Part shown: in pieces, positions 34,417 through 44,965 of the stretch
Numbering within the stretch: the stretch's first letter is position 1
How the letters are laid out: each line of letters opens with the position of its first letter
DNA from: Siderastrea radians
Taxonomy: Eukaryota > Cnidaria > Anthozoa > Scleractinia > Rhizangiidae
Length of the DNA stretch: 64,000 nucleotides
Assembly (NCBI GenBank): GCA_964017195.1
Contig: OZ024896.1
Span: 28,665,430 to 28,729,429 of the forward strand
Direction of reading: 5' to 3'
The notes under the pieces: model-generated
What the model saw: the letters and a program-made list of their open reading frames with translations, nothing else
Told to the model about the DNA's origin: nothing
Databases searched by the model: none
Made by a program: the position numbers and the translations under genes

Positions 34417-35689
34417 AAGAACTGTCGCCTTTGGTAAGAAATGCACCTGCCAGGGTTGATCATTTCTTTACATGTGATGAAATTTCACAGTAACTTCATA
34501 TCTTTCTCACAAAAATACACTGAAGGGACTAAACAATCTATTAATAGTAGGTAGGGGGATTGAGCAAATACAAGAAAGGGAAATTAAGAAAAAATAAGCA
34601 CAGTAAAAGGATTCGAAGAAATACTTTGAAAACTGAATAAGATCGGTTCATACAAAGCTTTAACTCAGTAAAGGCCAAAAAAATCGGGCATTAAAATAGA
34701 CAAAAATATGCTTAACCCTCCCTCTCCCAGCCCCCCTCACACACACACACTGTTTAAAAATTTAATGGTCCGCCCCTTAAGCAGGGAAACTCGTTGAGAA
34801 GTGATAAAGACAAGGAAGCGTTGGGTCGTAAGTGACGTGGCCACAGGACAACCATGCAAATATTAAAACAGGACAACCATCCTTACTTTGAGTTGACGGA
34901 GGTCAAGAGAGGGTGAAGGGAGAGAGCGAATCCCCCATACATGGGTCACTTCCCGATGAAAATTATTTGAAATCTACTTTTGGTTCTGTGTCATACTGTG
35001 TGGTTATTTTAAGGATGACACCTCGTTGGTCAGTTAGAATGACGTCATGTAATTTTAGATTGTTGACAGAGGAGCACCAGATGAAAAAAACCTTCGCAGC
35101 GTGTGTGCGAACTAGTAACAAATTTCAACTGAATAGTTATCATGGGGCACGGGGTTTAACTCTCTTACTGCATCCTCTCTTGCGGAGGGCCATTAAAACT
35201 CCACCACTTAATTTTTGTGAAGCGATCCGGATTCCGGCAGAAGAAAGACAACAATTTAAAACTTTCTGTCAGCACTTACTTTAGAAAATGATCACTGAAT
35301 GTTTTCATCATGATACAATCGTCAAGGAGAGAAAAATTCTAGTTGACTCTAGTTGTATGAGCTGTAGCTCGATTTCCAGTTTTCACCAAAGTCACTAGCC
35401 TACTCAAACAAATGTTTCGCGTTAATAGGTATGAACCTGGCTGTAGAAAGAAGAATGCAGCTAAACCTAGCGTTTGTCAAGGTTACCGTTCGACCGTTAA
35501 AATAACGAAGAATGTACTCGGCTGCAATTAGTTCTTGTCGCACGCTAGCTTCTCACGTAGTCGCTTAAATGAGTTGGAGGCTACTTGTGCGGGATAAGTG
35601 TTGGAAAAGCAGCATGTACGTTCTGAAACAAGGCGTCCTGTCTTAAATAGAGTTTACCCAGTTCAAAAATGCGCTCTGTGATCTAAGCC
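34417..35689. other. No gene recognised
   Basis: A plus frame of 123 codons at 34913-35284 shows no domain. The rest is AT-rich and featureless apart from a short CA run at about 34738-34750. Confidence 0.4.
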
Positions 35690-36075
35690 CCCCGGGGGGG
35701 GGGTGCTCCCTTATTGACCTATACGGAGACTTGCCGCTGGGTAGTGTATGGTTTTTAGCCTCTCTTTCCTGAACAGTGTGTAAAATTTTATGCTAGTTAG
35801 TCCTACACAGGATGTGAAATTGTCCTAAACAGGGTACGGTTGTATGGTAGTCGGATTTTTCGCTGTTAAATGTGGCTTATAGTCCATATGCAGTATTTAG
35901 CAATCCTAGATCGGAGACGCTCGCCGGACTCTCAAAAATTTTAAATTGTGTAAAACAAGAGTGTGTGTATTTTTTCGTTTGTTCTAAACAGGGAACGAGG
36001 TGTTGTATTAAACACGCTTGGTATTTTAGGACATTTTTTCGTGCTAAACAGGGTCAGGGCCGTCACACCACTTGA
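35690..36075 (+). repeat. CCTAAACAGGG dispersed repeat, copy 2
   Basis: It begins with a G-run followed by TGCTCCCTTATTGACC and contains GTCCTAAACAGGGTA boxes and CAGTATTTAGCAATCCTAGA in the same order as 22861-23250. Non-coding. Confidence 0.7.
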
Positions 36076-36333
36076 TAACATTCTAGTCCCAGTCCCGTAC
36101 CAAGAAATATATGATGGATAGTTTGACAAAAAAAAATCAAAATATTTGAAAGTATATCGAACCAAAATAAATAAACGAATAAATAAATAAATTAAGTAAT
36201 TAAGTAATTAATATTTTACTTTCTGCATATTGTGCTTGCCTCATTGTTTTGGTAAGATTGCCCCAACTACCCCCCGCTGCGTAGGAGTGTTTTTTTCAGT
36301 CACGCAACTTCCAAAACACCTGTAGATGTAATC

Positions 36334-39300
36334 GAGATAGATAGTTTATTAAAATTAAAATTGCAGCCAGAGGCTGAATTATATTAATTTTTACAAGAAA
36401 GAATAAAATCTATTAATTATAAGAATAAAAACTATAATATCGTCTAATTACAATTACTATATATAAAAGTGTTCATGAGTCTCTTAGTCTTGGCCATGGG
36501 AATATTAAAATTTCTTTTATGTCTCAAGTTAAAATGACATTTATTTCGCGAGGGTAAAAGCTTATATAATCTGTGGTTTTCATTACTGCTAATAGATTCG
36601 AATAATTTAGATGTGATTAATTCTCTGCGCGCAGAAAGCGTTTCTAAGCGTGCTTGCTGTAGTGCGTCGCGGTACGATGTAAATGGAAAAATGATACGCA
36701 TCGCGCGTTTTTGCAGTTGTTCTAGCTCCGCAGATAGGTAAGCGGGCAGCGCATTATGAAATACCGGGCACGCATATTCCGTCACAGGGCGGATGCACGT
36801 TACGTAAAAGGTCAATAGATCTTTTTGGGGAACATTAGCCCTTTTCAGTTGTTTAAGAAAATACAGTCGACTCGAAACTTTCTTACTAATTTCCTCAACA
36901 TGACAATTCCACCTAAGGTCACAAGATATATTTAGACCTAGCAGCTTAACAGTGGGTACTAATTCGATTGCTTTGCCATTAATGACAATGGGAGCAAAGT
37001 CCACAGTGGATCTAGCAAAAGATATTCGTAACTCCTTGCACTTTGCCTCATTTAGTTGGAACTTGTTACAGTTAGACTTAGCAATCAGTTCCTCCACGTC
37101 AGATTGAATAGTGCTGTTTTTGTTCTTGTCCACACACTCTGCGATGGTTGTGTCGTCGACATACTTCCAGAGTTCCGCATTGCTTGTATCGATGTCGTCG
37201 ATCATGAGAATAAACAACCATGGCCCGAGCTTGGTGCCTTGGGGAACTCCAGCCGGCACCTTTCTCCATTCAGACACACAGTCGTTTCCCAGTTTGACTC
37301 TTTGCGTACGGTCTGTGAGAAAATCGATGATCCAACAGGATACACCAACAGGCATGTCAAGGGCCAGCAGCTTTCTAACGAGAAGCGTATGATCTATCAG
37401 GTCGAAAGCCTTTCGGTAATCGAACAGAACGACCCTGACCGTAGATCCAGTTCCATCCGTATGTTTCATCCAGGAATGCACCATGCTGATTAACGCATGC
37501 GTAGTTGAGGATTCTGGGATAGCCCCGAATTGGTTGTCTCCAATTTTCTTCAGAATAGATGGACGCAAGTGTTCGGAAACAACAAAATCCTCCGCTAGCT
37601 TGGATAGAACGGGCGTCAAAGAGATGGGACGTAAGTGCTTATTTACATCCTTGATTGGTTTCTGTTTCGGAATGGGCACAGTGTCGGCAGACTTCCAAGA
37701 TGGCGGTAAACGACATTCAGCGTAAGAGCTGTTGATGATAGCTGTGACCGTACCCGAGAGAAGATCAGCATTTTCCTTTAGCAGCCATGCTGGGATACCA
37801 TCCGGACCAGACGCTTTTCTAGGGTTAAGCGATGTCAGCTTGAGGTAGACGCTGTGTTCGGTGACAACGAAAGGAGGCGAGGATGAATCCTGCGACAACT
37901 GAAACGAGTCAGCCGATAGCGGCGTGAAGTCTTGCATCGGGGAGAGAAAGGTGTTATTGATCAGATTGGACAAATCTGAGGCACACGAAGACTCCGAATT
38001 TATGTGCTGTAATGATCTCATTAACTCGCCCGAGTCCCTCACGGCTGATGACATGCCGCTGAGTTTCTTGACTTCCTTCCACCAATTAGATGGTTTGCAC
38101 TCCTTGAGATGGCTCACTTTTGCGTCAAAATACCGCGCCCTGCAGATCTTACGTTCGCGGTTTACACGATTTCTCAAGAAGCGGAACATTGGCTGGTTAT
38201 TTTCCGCTAGTGCCATTTGTCGCCGTCTGATTAGATCTTTTAAGACTGGGTTAACCCAGGGTGGATCTGTAGAGTGGATGGATTTAGATTGCACAGGTAG
38301 TATACTGTCCAGACCGCATTGAATAATTGACTGGAAGATCGACGCTTTTTCCGCGCAACTATTTGCATCACCGACTAGTGTGTGTGCGTCAACTTCCTGG
38401 AGGTAGGTGCGCATAGCTAGACGGCTGCTGGGTCTTAGGTCCCTTGCTTTGATAGTTAAGCGCGAGTTAGGGAGCTGTGAACGGTGCTTTGGCTGTACCT
38501 CTACAGACATGTGATCGGACAAACCATGAGGGGGGCGTTGGATAGGTTCTTGGTAATACTCTTTCAGATTTGTTAGAACAAGGTCTAATGTCCTCTTACC
38601 ACGCGTAGGAAAGGTCACAATCTGTTTAAGATTGAAACTATTCTGTAGGCGCTTGGTATTTAGCCGGTTGAAATCGCCAACGAGCAGCAAACCGCAATTA
38701 GAAAAACGCGATTCAATGGACGATAAGCATTGCGATAAATACTCCAGTATTGCAAAATCATTATTATCTGGTGGATGGTAAATAGTTCCTAGCACAATGC
38801 AACTGTATCCCCTCGGGAGACGGGCTGGTCTAAGCTTCAACCAAAGCGCTTCGAAAGACAGATCTTCTAAATCTTCCAGAATAGTAAAGTTGATGTTATC
38901 TCGGATGAATACGCAAACCCCTCCATGTATGATGTCAACTCTGTCTTTTCGCACAGTATTAAATCCATTAAGCGCCACAACGTTGTCGTGAACATGATCT
39001 TTAAGCCACGATTCAGTTATACAAACACAGTCCAAATTTGCATTTTCGGCAACATAACGTATTTCATCAATCTTGGGAGCGAGAGACATTACGTTCGATA
39101 AATAAAGTGCCGGGACATGGGCAGATGGTGAGCCTTTCTTTGTCAGGGTTGAACTTGCTTGAGTCGGCATTATACGAACGCAGTTAGATGGATTATGAGT
39201 ATGTCGAGTGTTACGCCTGGATGGACGAGCAATGGCTCGCTGCTGGATTGTACTGATTGCAAAACAGCGCTGCTTGTTCCGCTCTCGGACTTGGTGACCG

Positions 39301-39410
39301 GCTCGCACTCCTCTGTAACATGGCCAAAGACGTTTAAGAGTCCTCATGTCTGACGTGTTGAAGCCTCAGGTTAACTATCGAAACTTTACTGGCTTGCGCC
39401 TGCTTTTTAG
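36334..39410 (-). mobile_element. Near-complete LINE (CR1/L2-like, Jockey superfamily)
   Basis: A minus-strand non-LTR retrotransposon whose 3' UTR (36334-36443) ends with a short GATA tail. Its ORF is complete (next entry). No first ORF (gag-like) is visible upstream, so the copy is either 5'-truncated just before ORF2 or belongs to a single-ORF lineage. I could not find a clear target-site duplication. The 3' end family is shared with 21127-21345. Confidence 0.8.
36444..39347 (-). CDS. LINE endonuclease-reverse transcriptase polyprotein, intact
   Basis: The 967-codon frame is uninterrupted. An apurinic-type endonuclease occupies residues about 80-285, with the SNV start (84), catalytic Glu in CITESWL (112), LVGDFN (222-227) and the LSDH end (276-279). 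The reverse transcriptase spans about 490-770: KASGPDGIPAWLL, HLRPISLTPVLSK, motif A VLFDYRKAFD (Asp 643), PAGVPQGTKLGPW (698-710) and catalytic YVDD (729-732). A C-terminal region with AYLSAELEQLQKRAMRI follows, as in CR1/L2-type elements. All catalytic residues seen are present, so the protein may be active: it would nick genomic DNA and copy its own RNA at the site. Start choice: the first ATG of the frame. The frame upstream of residue 60 is basic and low-complexity, so the true start may lie downstream. Confidence 0.9.
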   Translation of the reverse strand: MRTLKRLWPCYRGVRAGHQVRERNKQRCFAISTIQQRAIARPSRRNTRHTHNPSNCVRIMPTQASSTLTKKGSPSAHVPALYLSNVMSLAPKIDEIRYVAENANLDCVCITESWLKDHVHDNVVALNGFNTVRKDRVDIIHGGVCVFIRDNINFTILEDLEDLSFEALWLKLRPARLPRGYSCIVLGTIYHPPDNNDFAILEYLSQCLSSIESRFSNCGLLLVGDFNRLNTKRLQNSFNLKQIVTFPTRGKRTLDLVLTNLKEYYQEPIQRPPHGLSDHMSVEVQPKHRSQLPNSRLTIKARDLRPSSRLAMRTYLQEVDAHTLVGDANSCAEKASIFQSIIQCGLDSILPVQSKSIHSTDPPWVNPVLKDLIRRRQMALAENNQPMFRFLRNRVNRERKICRARYFDAKVSHLKECKPSNWWKEVKKLSGMSSAVRDSGELMRSLQHINSESSCASDLSNLINNTFLSPMQDFTPLSADSFQLSQDSSSPPFVVTEHSVYLKLTSLNPRKASGPDGIPAWLLKENADLLSGTVTAIINSSYAECRLPPSWKSADTVPIPKQKPIKDVNKHLRPISLTPVLSKLAEDFVVSEHLRPSILKKIGDNQFGAIPESSTTHALISMVHSWMKHTDGTGSTVRVVLFDYRKAFDLIDHTLLVRKLLALDMPVGVSCWIIDFLTDRTQRVKLGNDCVSEWRKVPAGVPQGTKLGPWLFILMIDDIDTSNAELWKYVDDTTIAECVDKNKNSTIQSDVEELIAKSNCNKFQLNEAKCKELRISFARSTVDFAPIVINGKAIELVPTVKLLGLNISCDLRWNCHVEEISKKVSSRLYFLKQLKRANVPQKDLLTFYVTCIRPVTEYACPVFHNALPAYLSAELEQLQKRAMRIIFPFTSYRDALQQARLETLSARRELITSKLFESISSNENHRLYKLLPSRNKCHFNLRHKRNFNIPMAKTKRLMNTFIYSNCN

Positions 39411-39461
39411 GTTGATCTGTTTTAAATTGGCTTCATCTGTTTTAAACTGTGCCCTTCTGTA

Positions 39462-39600
39462 ATGGCACGTGCTTCGAAAGAGCAGAATAGAAACGTCGAA
39501 TCGGATTTCCGACACAAGTTACCCGCTCGATCAGCTTTTGAACCGATCAGCAGTTGATGAAGCATTTCATAAATTGGGAGGACTTGTATCTTTCGTCGAA
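39462..39600 (+). other. Possible first exon with strong donor
   Basis: A strong plus-strand donor GTCGAAG|GTAAGTC lies at 39600/39601. Upstream, ATG at 39462 opens MARASKEQNRNVESDFRHKL but that frame stops 11 codons later, while another frame continues to the donor (LNRSAVDEAFHKLGGLVSFV). One frameshift would join them. It may be a decayed first exon displaced by the LINE. Confidence 0.22.
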
Positions 39601-39719
39601 GGTAAGTCATTTAATAGTCTAAATCTTCTCATTTAATCGTCAGTTTAATGTTGTCAATGAGGAGTTGTCTAAGGGTTCATTTCGTCGGACCGAGAAACTG
39701 CGTTACATCGTAACTAATT

Positions 39720-40300
39720 AATTCTTCAAAAAACGCACAAAATTTCTCTAGCTTTGAGGTTCTCGAGGGAGACTTAAATCAAAATACCCATTACAGTTTT
39801 AACATATGATTTAGTTCAATGCTTAAGCAACTTCCAGCGCGAATCCTAGAACAATTCATCATTGGGCACATGGAAAAAAATCTGATCGCGATATAACGGT
39901 AAAATCGAAATTTTTATCACCTTGCAAAATTCGCGTCCTAAAATTCGTTTGTTTCCATTTTAAGTTGTCGACAAGAAGACAATCCCATGTCAGATAAAAT
40001 GTGAAACACTTCCCAAATCAATATCTTAGGGCAAATATTTTCTAGCTTTGTTTGCTTTTGGACGAGAGTAATATTTTGGTAACTACTAAATTCGCCCTTA
40101 ATTTTGGCTGTTTTGAGACCAAGGACGTGAGAAATATATTTTTCCAATTTTCCCACAACGGAAGTGTTCTCTTTGAAAACAAACTACATCACGATTGTTA
40201 ACTTAGTATTGGCTACCAACACTCCAACTATGAGCGAAAAGTAATTTCCAACTGTGGCCAACGTTTGCTCGAAATTTTCTGACATTCGCTCTTAACAAAA
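39720..40300 (-). repeat. Inverted duplication, right copy
   Basis: Reverse complement partner of 30665-31260. The minus frame at 39938-40156 is not conserved in the other copy. Confidence 0.6.
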
Positions 40301-41935
40301 TACATAATACAAAATAATCACATTACGAAATGGCGTGATAGGAAATTCATCGGCAAAACTGTTATAGGACCTTATAGAGAAAAACCTCTCCTCACTTTGT
40401 GCCTCTTAGTAACAAAAAGATAAAAATAGGATAACACTCACTGGTGTTGATCCTCAATAACATTTATGTATATTTTAGGTGCTAAATTCACCCGGTAGCA
40501 AATGTGTGCAATTACATTTCTCACCTACCTAATTACAGCACTCAACTTTAACCACGTATTCGGCTTTCAAGAGTTTGAAATAACACGTCAAACCACTTTT
40601 AAATATGACATGGGACTAAGAAAAATAGATCATTTGTTTAGGTCACACATCAGGCTGTAAATAATTTTTTCTTCTCGAAAGGACACATTTCCGATGGATT
40701 CCATTAGTCTGGTCGGACAAAAGAAAAATGTGCTTGGACATCACATTATGTTAAGTTAATTTCCTTTATTTTGTGTCAAGGGGATAGTACGCGGAAACAA
40801 TGACAGCACATCGATAATTTACTTGTGCAAAGGTGGCTTTGTATTCACTTGTAAAATGATAGTAAACTGAATGATATCGAACACAATTTGTTTTCCGACA
40901 ACTGGTGGGTTTCCCTGGACGTGGACAAATTTTAATCCGCCATTGACCAATGGTTACCTGCTATTTGCAGCTCTAATTTTTTGCAAATATGGAACGTTGC
41001 AGCATTTTCTATCTACCCAATAATTACAAAACTTAACTCTCACCATGTCTCTGGTTTGCACAGGTTTGTAATTAAATGTCAAACCGCTTCGAACACAACA
41101 TGGCATTGTGGAGAGATTTTCTCGTTATATACATTATTTACAGTTGAAAGCTAATTCATCCAACAAACTGATCCGTTCAAGGTTCACGGGGCAGGACCCA
41201 GGCTTTCACTTCATCACTATAACAACACACTCACCTAAGAAATAACAACCCTGGATAGTCTGATGTAAGGGTGGGGCAACACAACTTTGTCAAATCGATA
41301 CCATTACGATATTTGCCGATATTTGACATTTTTTTGTCATCACTTTTGCAACGACATTGCTGCAGACCTTTACTATGACGTCATTGCTGAAAACAGAATC
41401 CAGGCTTATAAACAACTTGAGAATGTCTCGGGTACTGCACTGCAAGATCACAGTATGAAATATCTAGGCTGAAATGAATACGTTCAACAGACTGACCAAA
41501 GACTTCTCGACAAATTTTCATGGCGTAAAATATGCACGTCAATTCGTCTTGCAAATGCATGGAACGTAAGATCTTAGCAAACGATACCAGTCGACAGTAA
41601 CGATACGTTTTAAGCGTTCCCTGGTATCGATGGTATCGAGTATTTGGTATCGACCTACCCTCTGCAGACTTCAGACTGGGAATCGGATGCAGGCACTGTC
41701 TCATATAAAATGTCACAGAGTGTATCAGCCATTTGCTCATACATTTCACAGACAAGTTCCATTTAGCTGTAATCTTCAAATGTGTTTTAGCAGTTACTAA
41801 ATGGGCAAAATTAAATTTTGGAAAAGATCCAACGCAAGATCACAAAACAAAAGGAGGCCTGTTACTAATCGGTAATGTCTAAGGCTCCGGCCGAACGTAA
41901 TCAACATTTCCATTGAACACTGTTCATCACTGTTG
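40301..41935. other. No gene recognised
   Basis: AT-rich sequence. The minus frame 41381-41779 (132 codons) has no domain. Phrases such as TGGTATCGATGGTATCGA near 41622 are short local repeats. Confidence 0.4.
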
Positions 41936-41939
41936 AGTT

Positions 41940-43010
41940 TGGCAAGTTAAACACTTTTGGGTACCCTTTTGAATGATGTTAAGTGATTATAAAGGATGTT
42001 AAAAAATATTGAAAGGTGTTCAACAATGTTTGATTACCATCAAACATTCGTACAAGGTTGTATCAAACAATGTTGAATGATGTTTAAAGGTGTGGAACAA
42101 AGTGTGTTTGCCATCAAACATCCGTACAACAAAGTTGTATCAAACAATGTTGGATGATGTTGATTAGCCTGTTCCAGGCGTTCAGATAGTGGAGCGCGAG
42201 CGAAAAATAAAGCGAGCGAAAGAGCGGGGGGAAAAAAGAGGGGAGACTGGGGGAGAGGACGAGGGAACGCCTGTGAAATTAATTTTAAAAAGCCCATGCC
42301 GCCCACTTTAGGCCGCCGACAGCGGCAGAGAAACATGAACCCAAGGTCAGGTCAAAGTAAACAAGAAAGTTATGTAATTATGCTCACCGAAATAGGTTTC
42401 TCCCGAGTTTGAAGCGTTGGGAAAAGTACTGGTGGTGCTTTAAGAAATCTGACATGCCGCATGGACATTGCAAAATTTTCTGCGATACGGAAAGGCAAAT
42501 GTCATCTCCACTACTGGACCGATAAAGTATCCACATTTGTTAAATAGTTAAGCGCTTGCCGTAAACAGATATTTAACCGTGCGTGACTCGATGGAGGATG
42601 ACCTTCGCACGGGCACGCCATATCGCATTCTTGTCTGCGTCAACAACCCTCTGGTGTTGACGGGAGGTGTCAAATTTGGCCAATCAGAGGGTATACCAGC
42701 TTCTGGTATACCGGAACGGCTTCCTTTGAGAAAATTTCACAGGCGTTCCCTCGTCCTCTCCCCCAGTCTCCCCTCTTTTTTCCCCCGCTCTTTCGCTCGC
42801 TTTATTGTTCGCTCGCGCTCCACTATCTGAACGCCTGGAACAGGCTAGATGTTGATAGGTGTTGGACAAAGTGTGTTTGCCATCAATTATTCGTAGAACA
42901 AAGCTGTATCAAACAATGTTGAATGATCTTGAACAAAGTGTGCTTGCTATCAAACATTTGTACGACAAAGTTGTATCAAACAATGTAGAATGATGTTGAA
43001 TTCTTTTAAC
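41940..43010 (+). repeat. Tandem repeat of about 70-75 bp, split by a MITE
   Basis: Units of the form CATCAAACATTCGTACAA ... TATCAAACAATGTTGAATGA occur at 42041, 42115, 42884 and 42951. The element at 42165-42847 has cut the array in two. The array is non-coding and degenerates at both sides. Confidence 0.75.
42165..42847. mobile_element. MITE with 118-bp terminal inverted repeats, 9-bp target duplication
   Basis: The ends read TAGCCTGTTCCAGGCGTTCA and its inverse and stay nearly identical for about 118 bp, up to ACGCCTGTGAAATT. The exact 9-mer GATGTTGAT flanks the element (42156-42164 and 42848-42856). The 445-bp core has no transposase frame. The TAGCCTG start links it to the elements at 29605 and 55314. 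Confidence 0.88.
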
Positions 43011-43200
43011 CAAGGCCGAACACAATTCACTGCAATATTAACGCTTTAAGACCCATTATAGTACAACGCTCAATTTTGGCGCGCTTCCACTGGTGGAAAT
43101 CGATCACGTGACGTGACAGTGTCTTTCCTCAGCGGGCGCCTAACAGCGCATAGTTTCCGTTTTTGGCAATTATCACTCGAAATTTAGCGTTGTACAATAA

Positions 43201-43345
43201 AACAATAGAGTCCTTCTGTCTCCGGTCCTATGTGCGATAGATTCCCTCGAAATTCGATGTTCAAACTTCATATTTGTTGTGAACATCTAATTCCCTCGGG
43301 CAACCTATCACACGATAGTGTCTTCGACAGAAGAACTCTATTGTT
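43201..43345. mobile_element. Foldback MITE with TAA target sites
   Basis: Inverted ends AACAATAGAGTCCTTCTGTC and, inverted, AACAATAGAGTTCTTCTGTC are flanked by TAA (43198-43200 and 43346-43348). The interior is also largely palindromic. A 3-bp TWA target fits Harbinger/PIF-type MITEs. Confidence 0.6.
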
Positions 43346-43348
43346 TAA

Positions 43349-44965
43349 ATAGTGACCAGCATCTAATTTCTCCTTACTCTATCATTGCACGATTAAACAA
43401 ACGGGTCAGAAGATTAACGGAAATGACCTTAAGTGTTCACCTCCACTTTGCCAAGTAACTGTTTTGTTATACACCACACAACGAAATAGTCAGGACAAAT
43501 ATCGTCACTTAACTCACTTCACGTACACGGATTAAAGAGTATATTTTCTCGAAAGGGCATCTGAAACCTACTGATGAGGACTGTTCAACCCACCATTCTC
43601 TTGTTCTTTGTACAATTTGGTGTAGCCAACATCAAAACACAATGCCTACTTGTTCAATTATTTGGGCAAATGTCGTAAGAAAATGTACAGGGATTAAAGA
43701 GCACGTAAGGACATTTCAAGCCTAGGCCTATTGATGAGGACTTATGAGCCCACCATTGTCTCCACTGGAATAATAAACCTCTTACTCGGTGTTGTGGTCG
43801 CTAAAACGGGCGGACATTTTTCTCATGGCTCGTAAAATATCTGCGCGTATTATCTACCAAAACACCGAATGAGGAGTATGTTTTCACTATTCCTATCTTG
43901 ATATCTGGCTTGACCTTTCCAAAAAAGATACAAGAACAAGGTATTAAGTTATGTCGGTAGCCAACCCAAAGGATTGTCTGCGTTTCGAGCATTAGCCTTG
44001 TGCTCGAAACGTTGCTAAATCCAAATTTTTGTGTTGAACAAGCCGGGTGGTTCATCGGTGCCAGCGCTTACATCTGTTTTGTGTGGCATGAAGAAACTAG
44101 GAACATTACTACTCCACCCCTCCTTCTCCCAGCATTTTGTCAGGTTTTCCTAACGGTTCGCTGTCGGTAAACTCCAAAAAGTTGGCAAACTTGCGCTTTC
44201 ACGCGGCAAAGCTCCAAACGCGAAATTATTGTTAACAATGCGTGTAAATCCCAGTTTGGTAGCAGTTGCTTCCACAACCTTCTATTGGGCATACTCCTCA
44301 ATGAAATGCCCCATACTCAAGAGTTTTCATTGCTGAATTTCTTCGTTCAATGGAAAGTCGTTGGCGGTCTTCTTTTGCCTGGTTGAAAGTTTTTCTTTAA
44401 ATCGCTAAATGAGGAAGTTTATTTACTTTGAAAATATGTACATAAATTACAGAAATATTTGAAATGAAAATTTAACAAAATATAACCTAACAACTATAGC
44501 ATAAATCATAAAAATTGGCAATGACCTATAACAATTTCCCAAATATATTCTTGGCTGCTCAGATGACATGACTTCTGTTAGCATAAAAAACTATAGCTAA
44601 TGCCTGGTTGAAGGTTAACGTGTTTGATGAAAGTTCACACGTCAAAAATGAAGAATCGCACACCAACACAAATGCCAACTTGAGTTTGCCAACACGAGTC
44701 GCATATCGGACCAACAACCTTCCAACTAAAATTCTAACGCGCTAACCAGGACACAGCTGCTTTTCCACCTGAAAAGTCATTCGTGCTCAATTTGTCTTCC
44801 TTGAAAGAGTAAATCCACAAGGTCTTCTGAAAACTAACTTATTTTGTTCAAAAATCATGAAATCATCTCTGACGGTTGCACAGATCATTCAGTTGTGTGA
44901 TATATACAAACAAAACACAAGGCTATACAACTAAAACGTCCATTTTGCTCACGGAGTGGCAGATC
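43349..44965 (-). other. 3' flank of NLR gene B; hairpin at 43981
   Basis: A minus-strand AATAAA (44423-44418) lies about 540 bp after the LRR stop and may be the poly(A) signal. A perfect 11-bp-arm hairpin, CGTTTCGAGCA / TGCTCGAAACG, lies at 43981-44011; similar GAAAC-containing hairpins occur in Penelope-like element ends, but the full ribozyme core is absent here. No other gene is seen. Confidence 0.4.

Noticed and set aside
37056..38322. Plus-strand frames across the LINE ORF
   Set aside because: Antisense shadows of the endonuclease-RT frame.
43981..44011. Second hammerhead ribozyme at the CGTTTCGAGCA hairpin
   Set aside because: GAAAC is present but there is no CTGANGA at the right distance on either strand.
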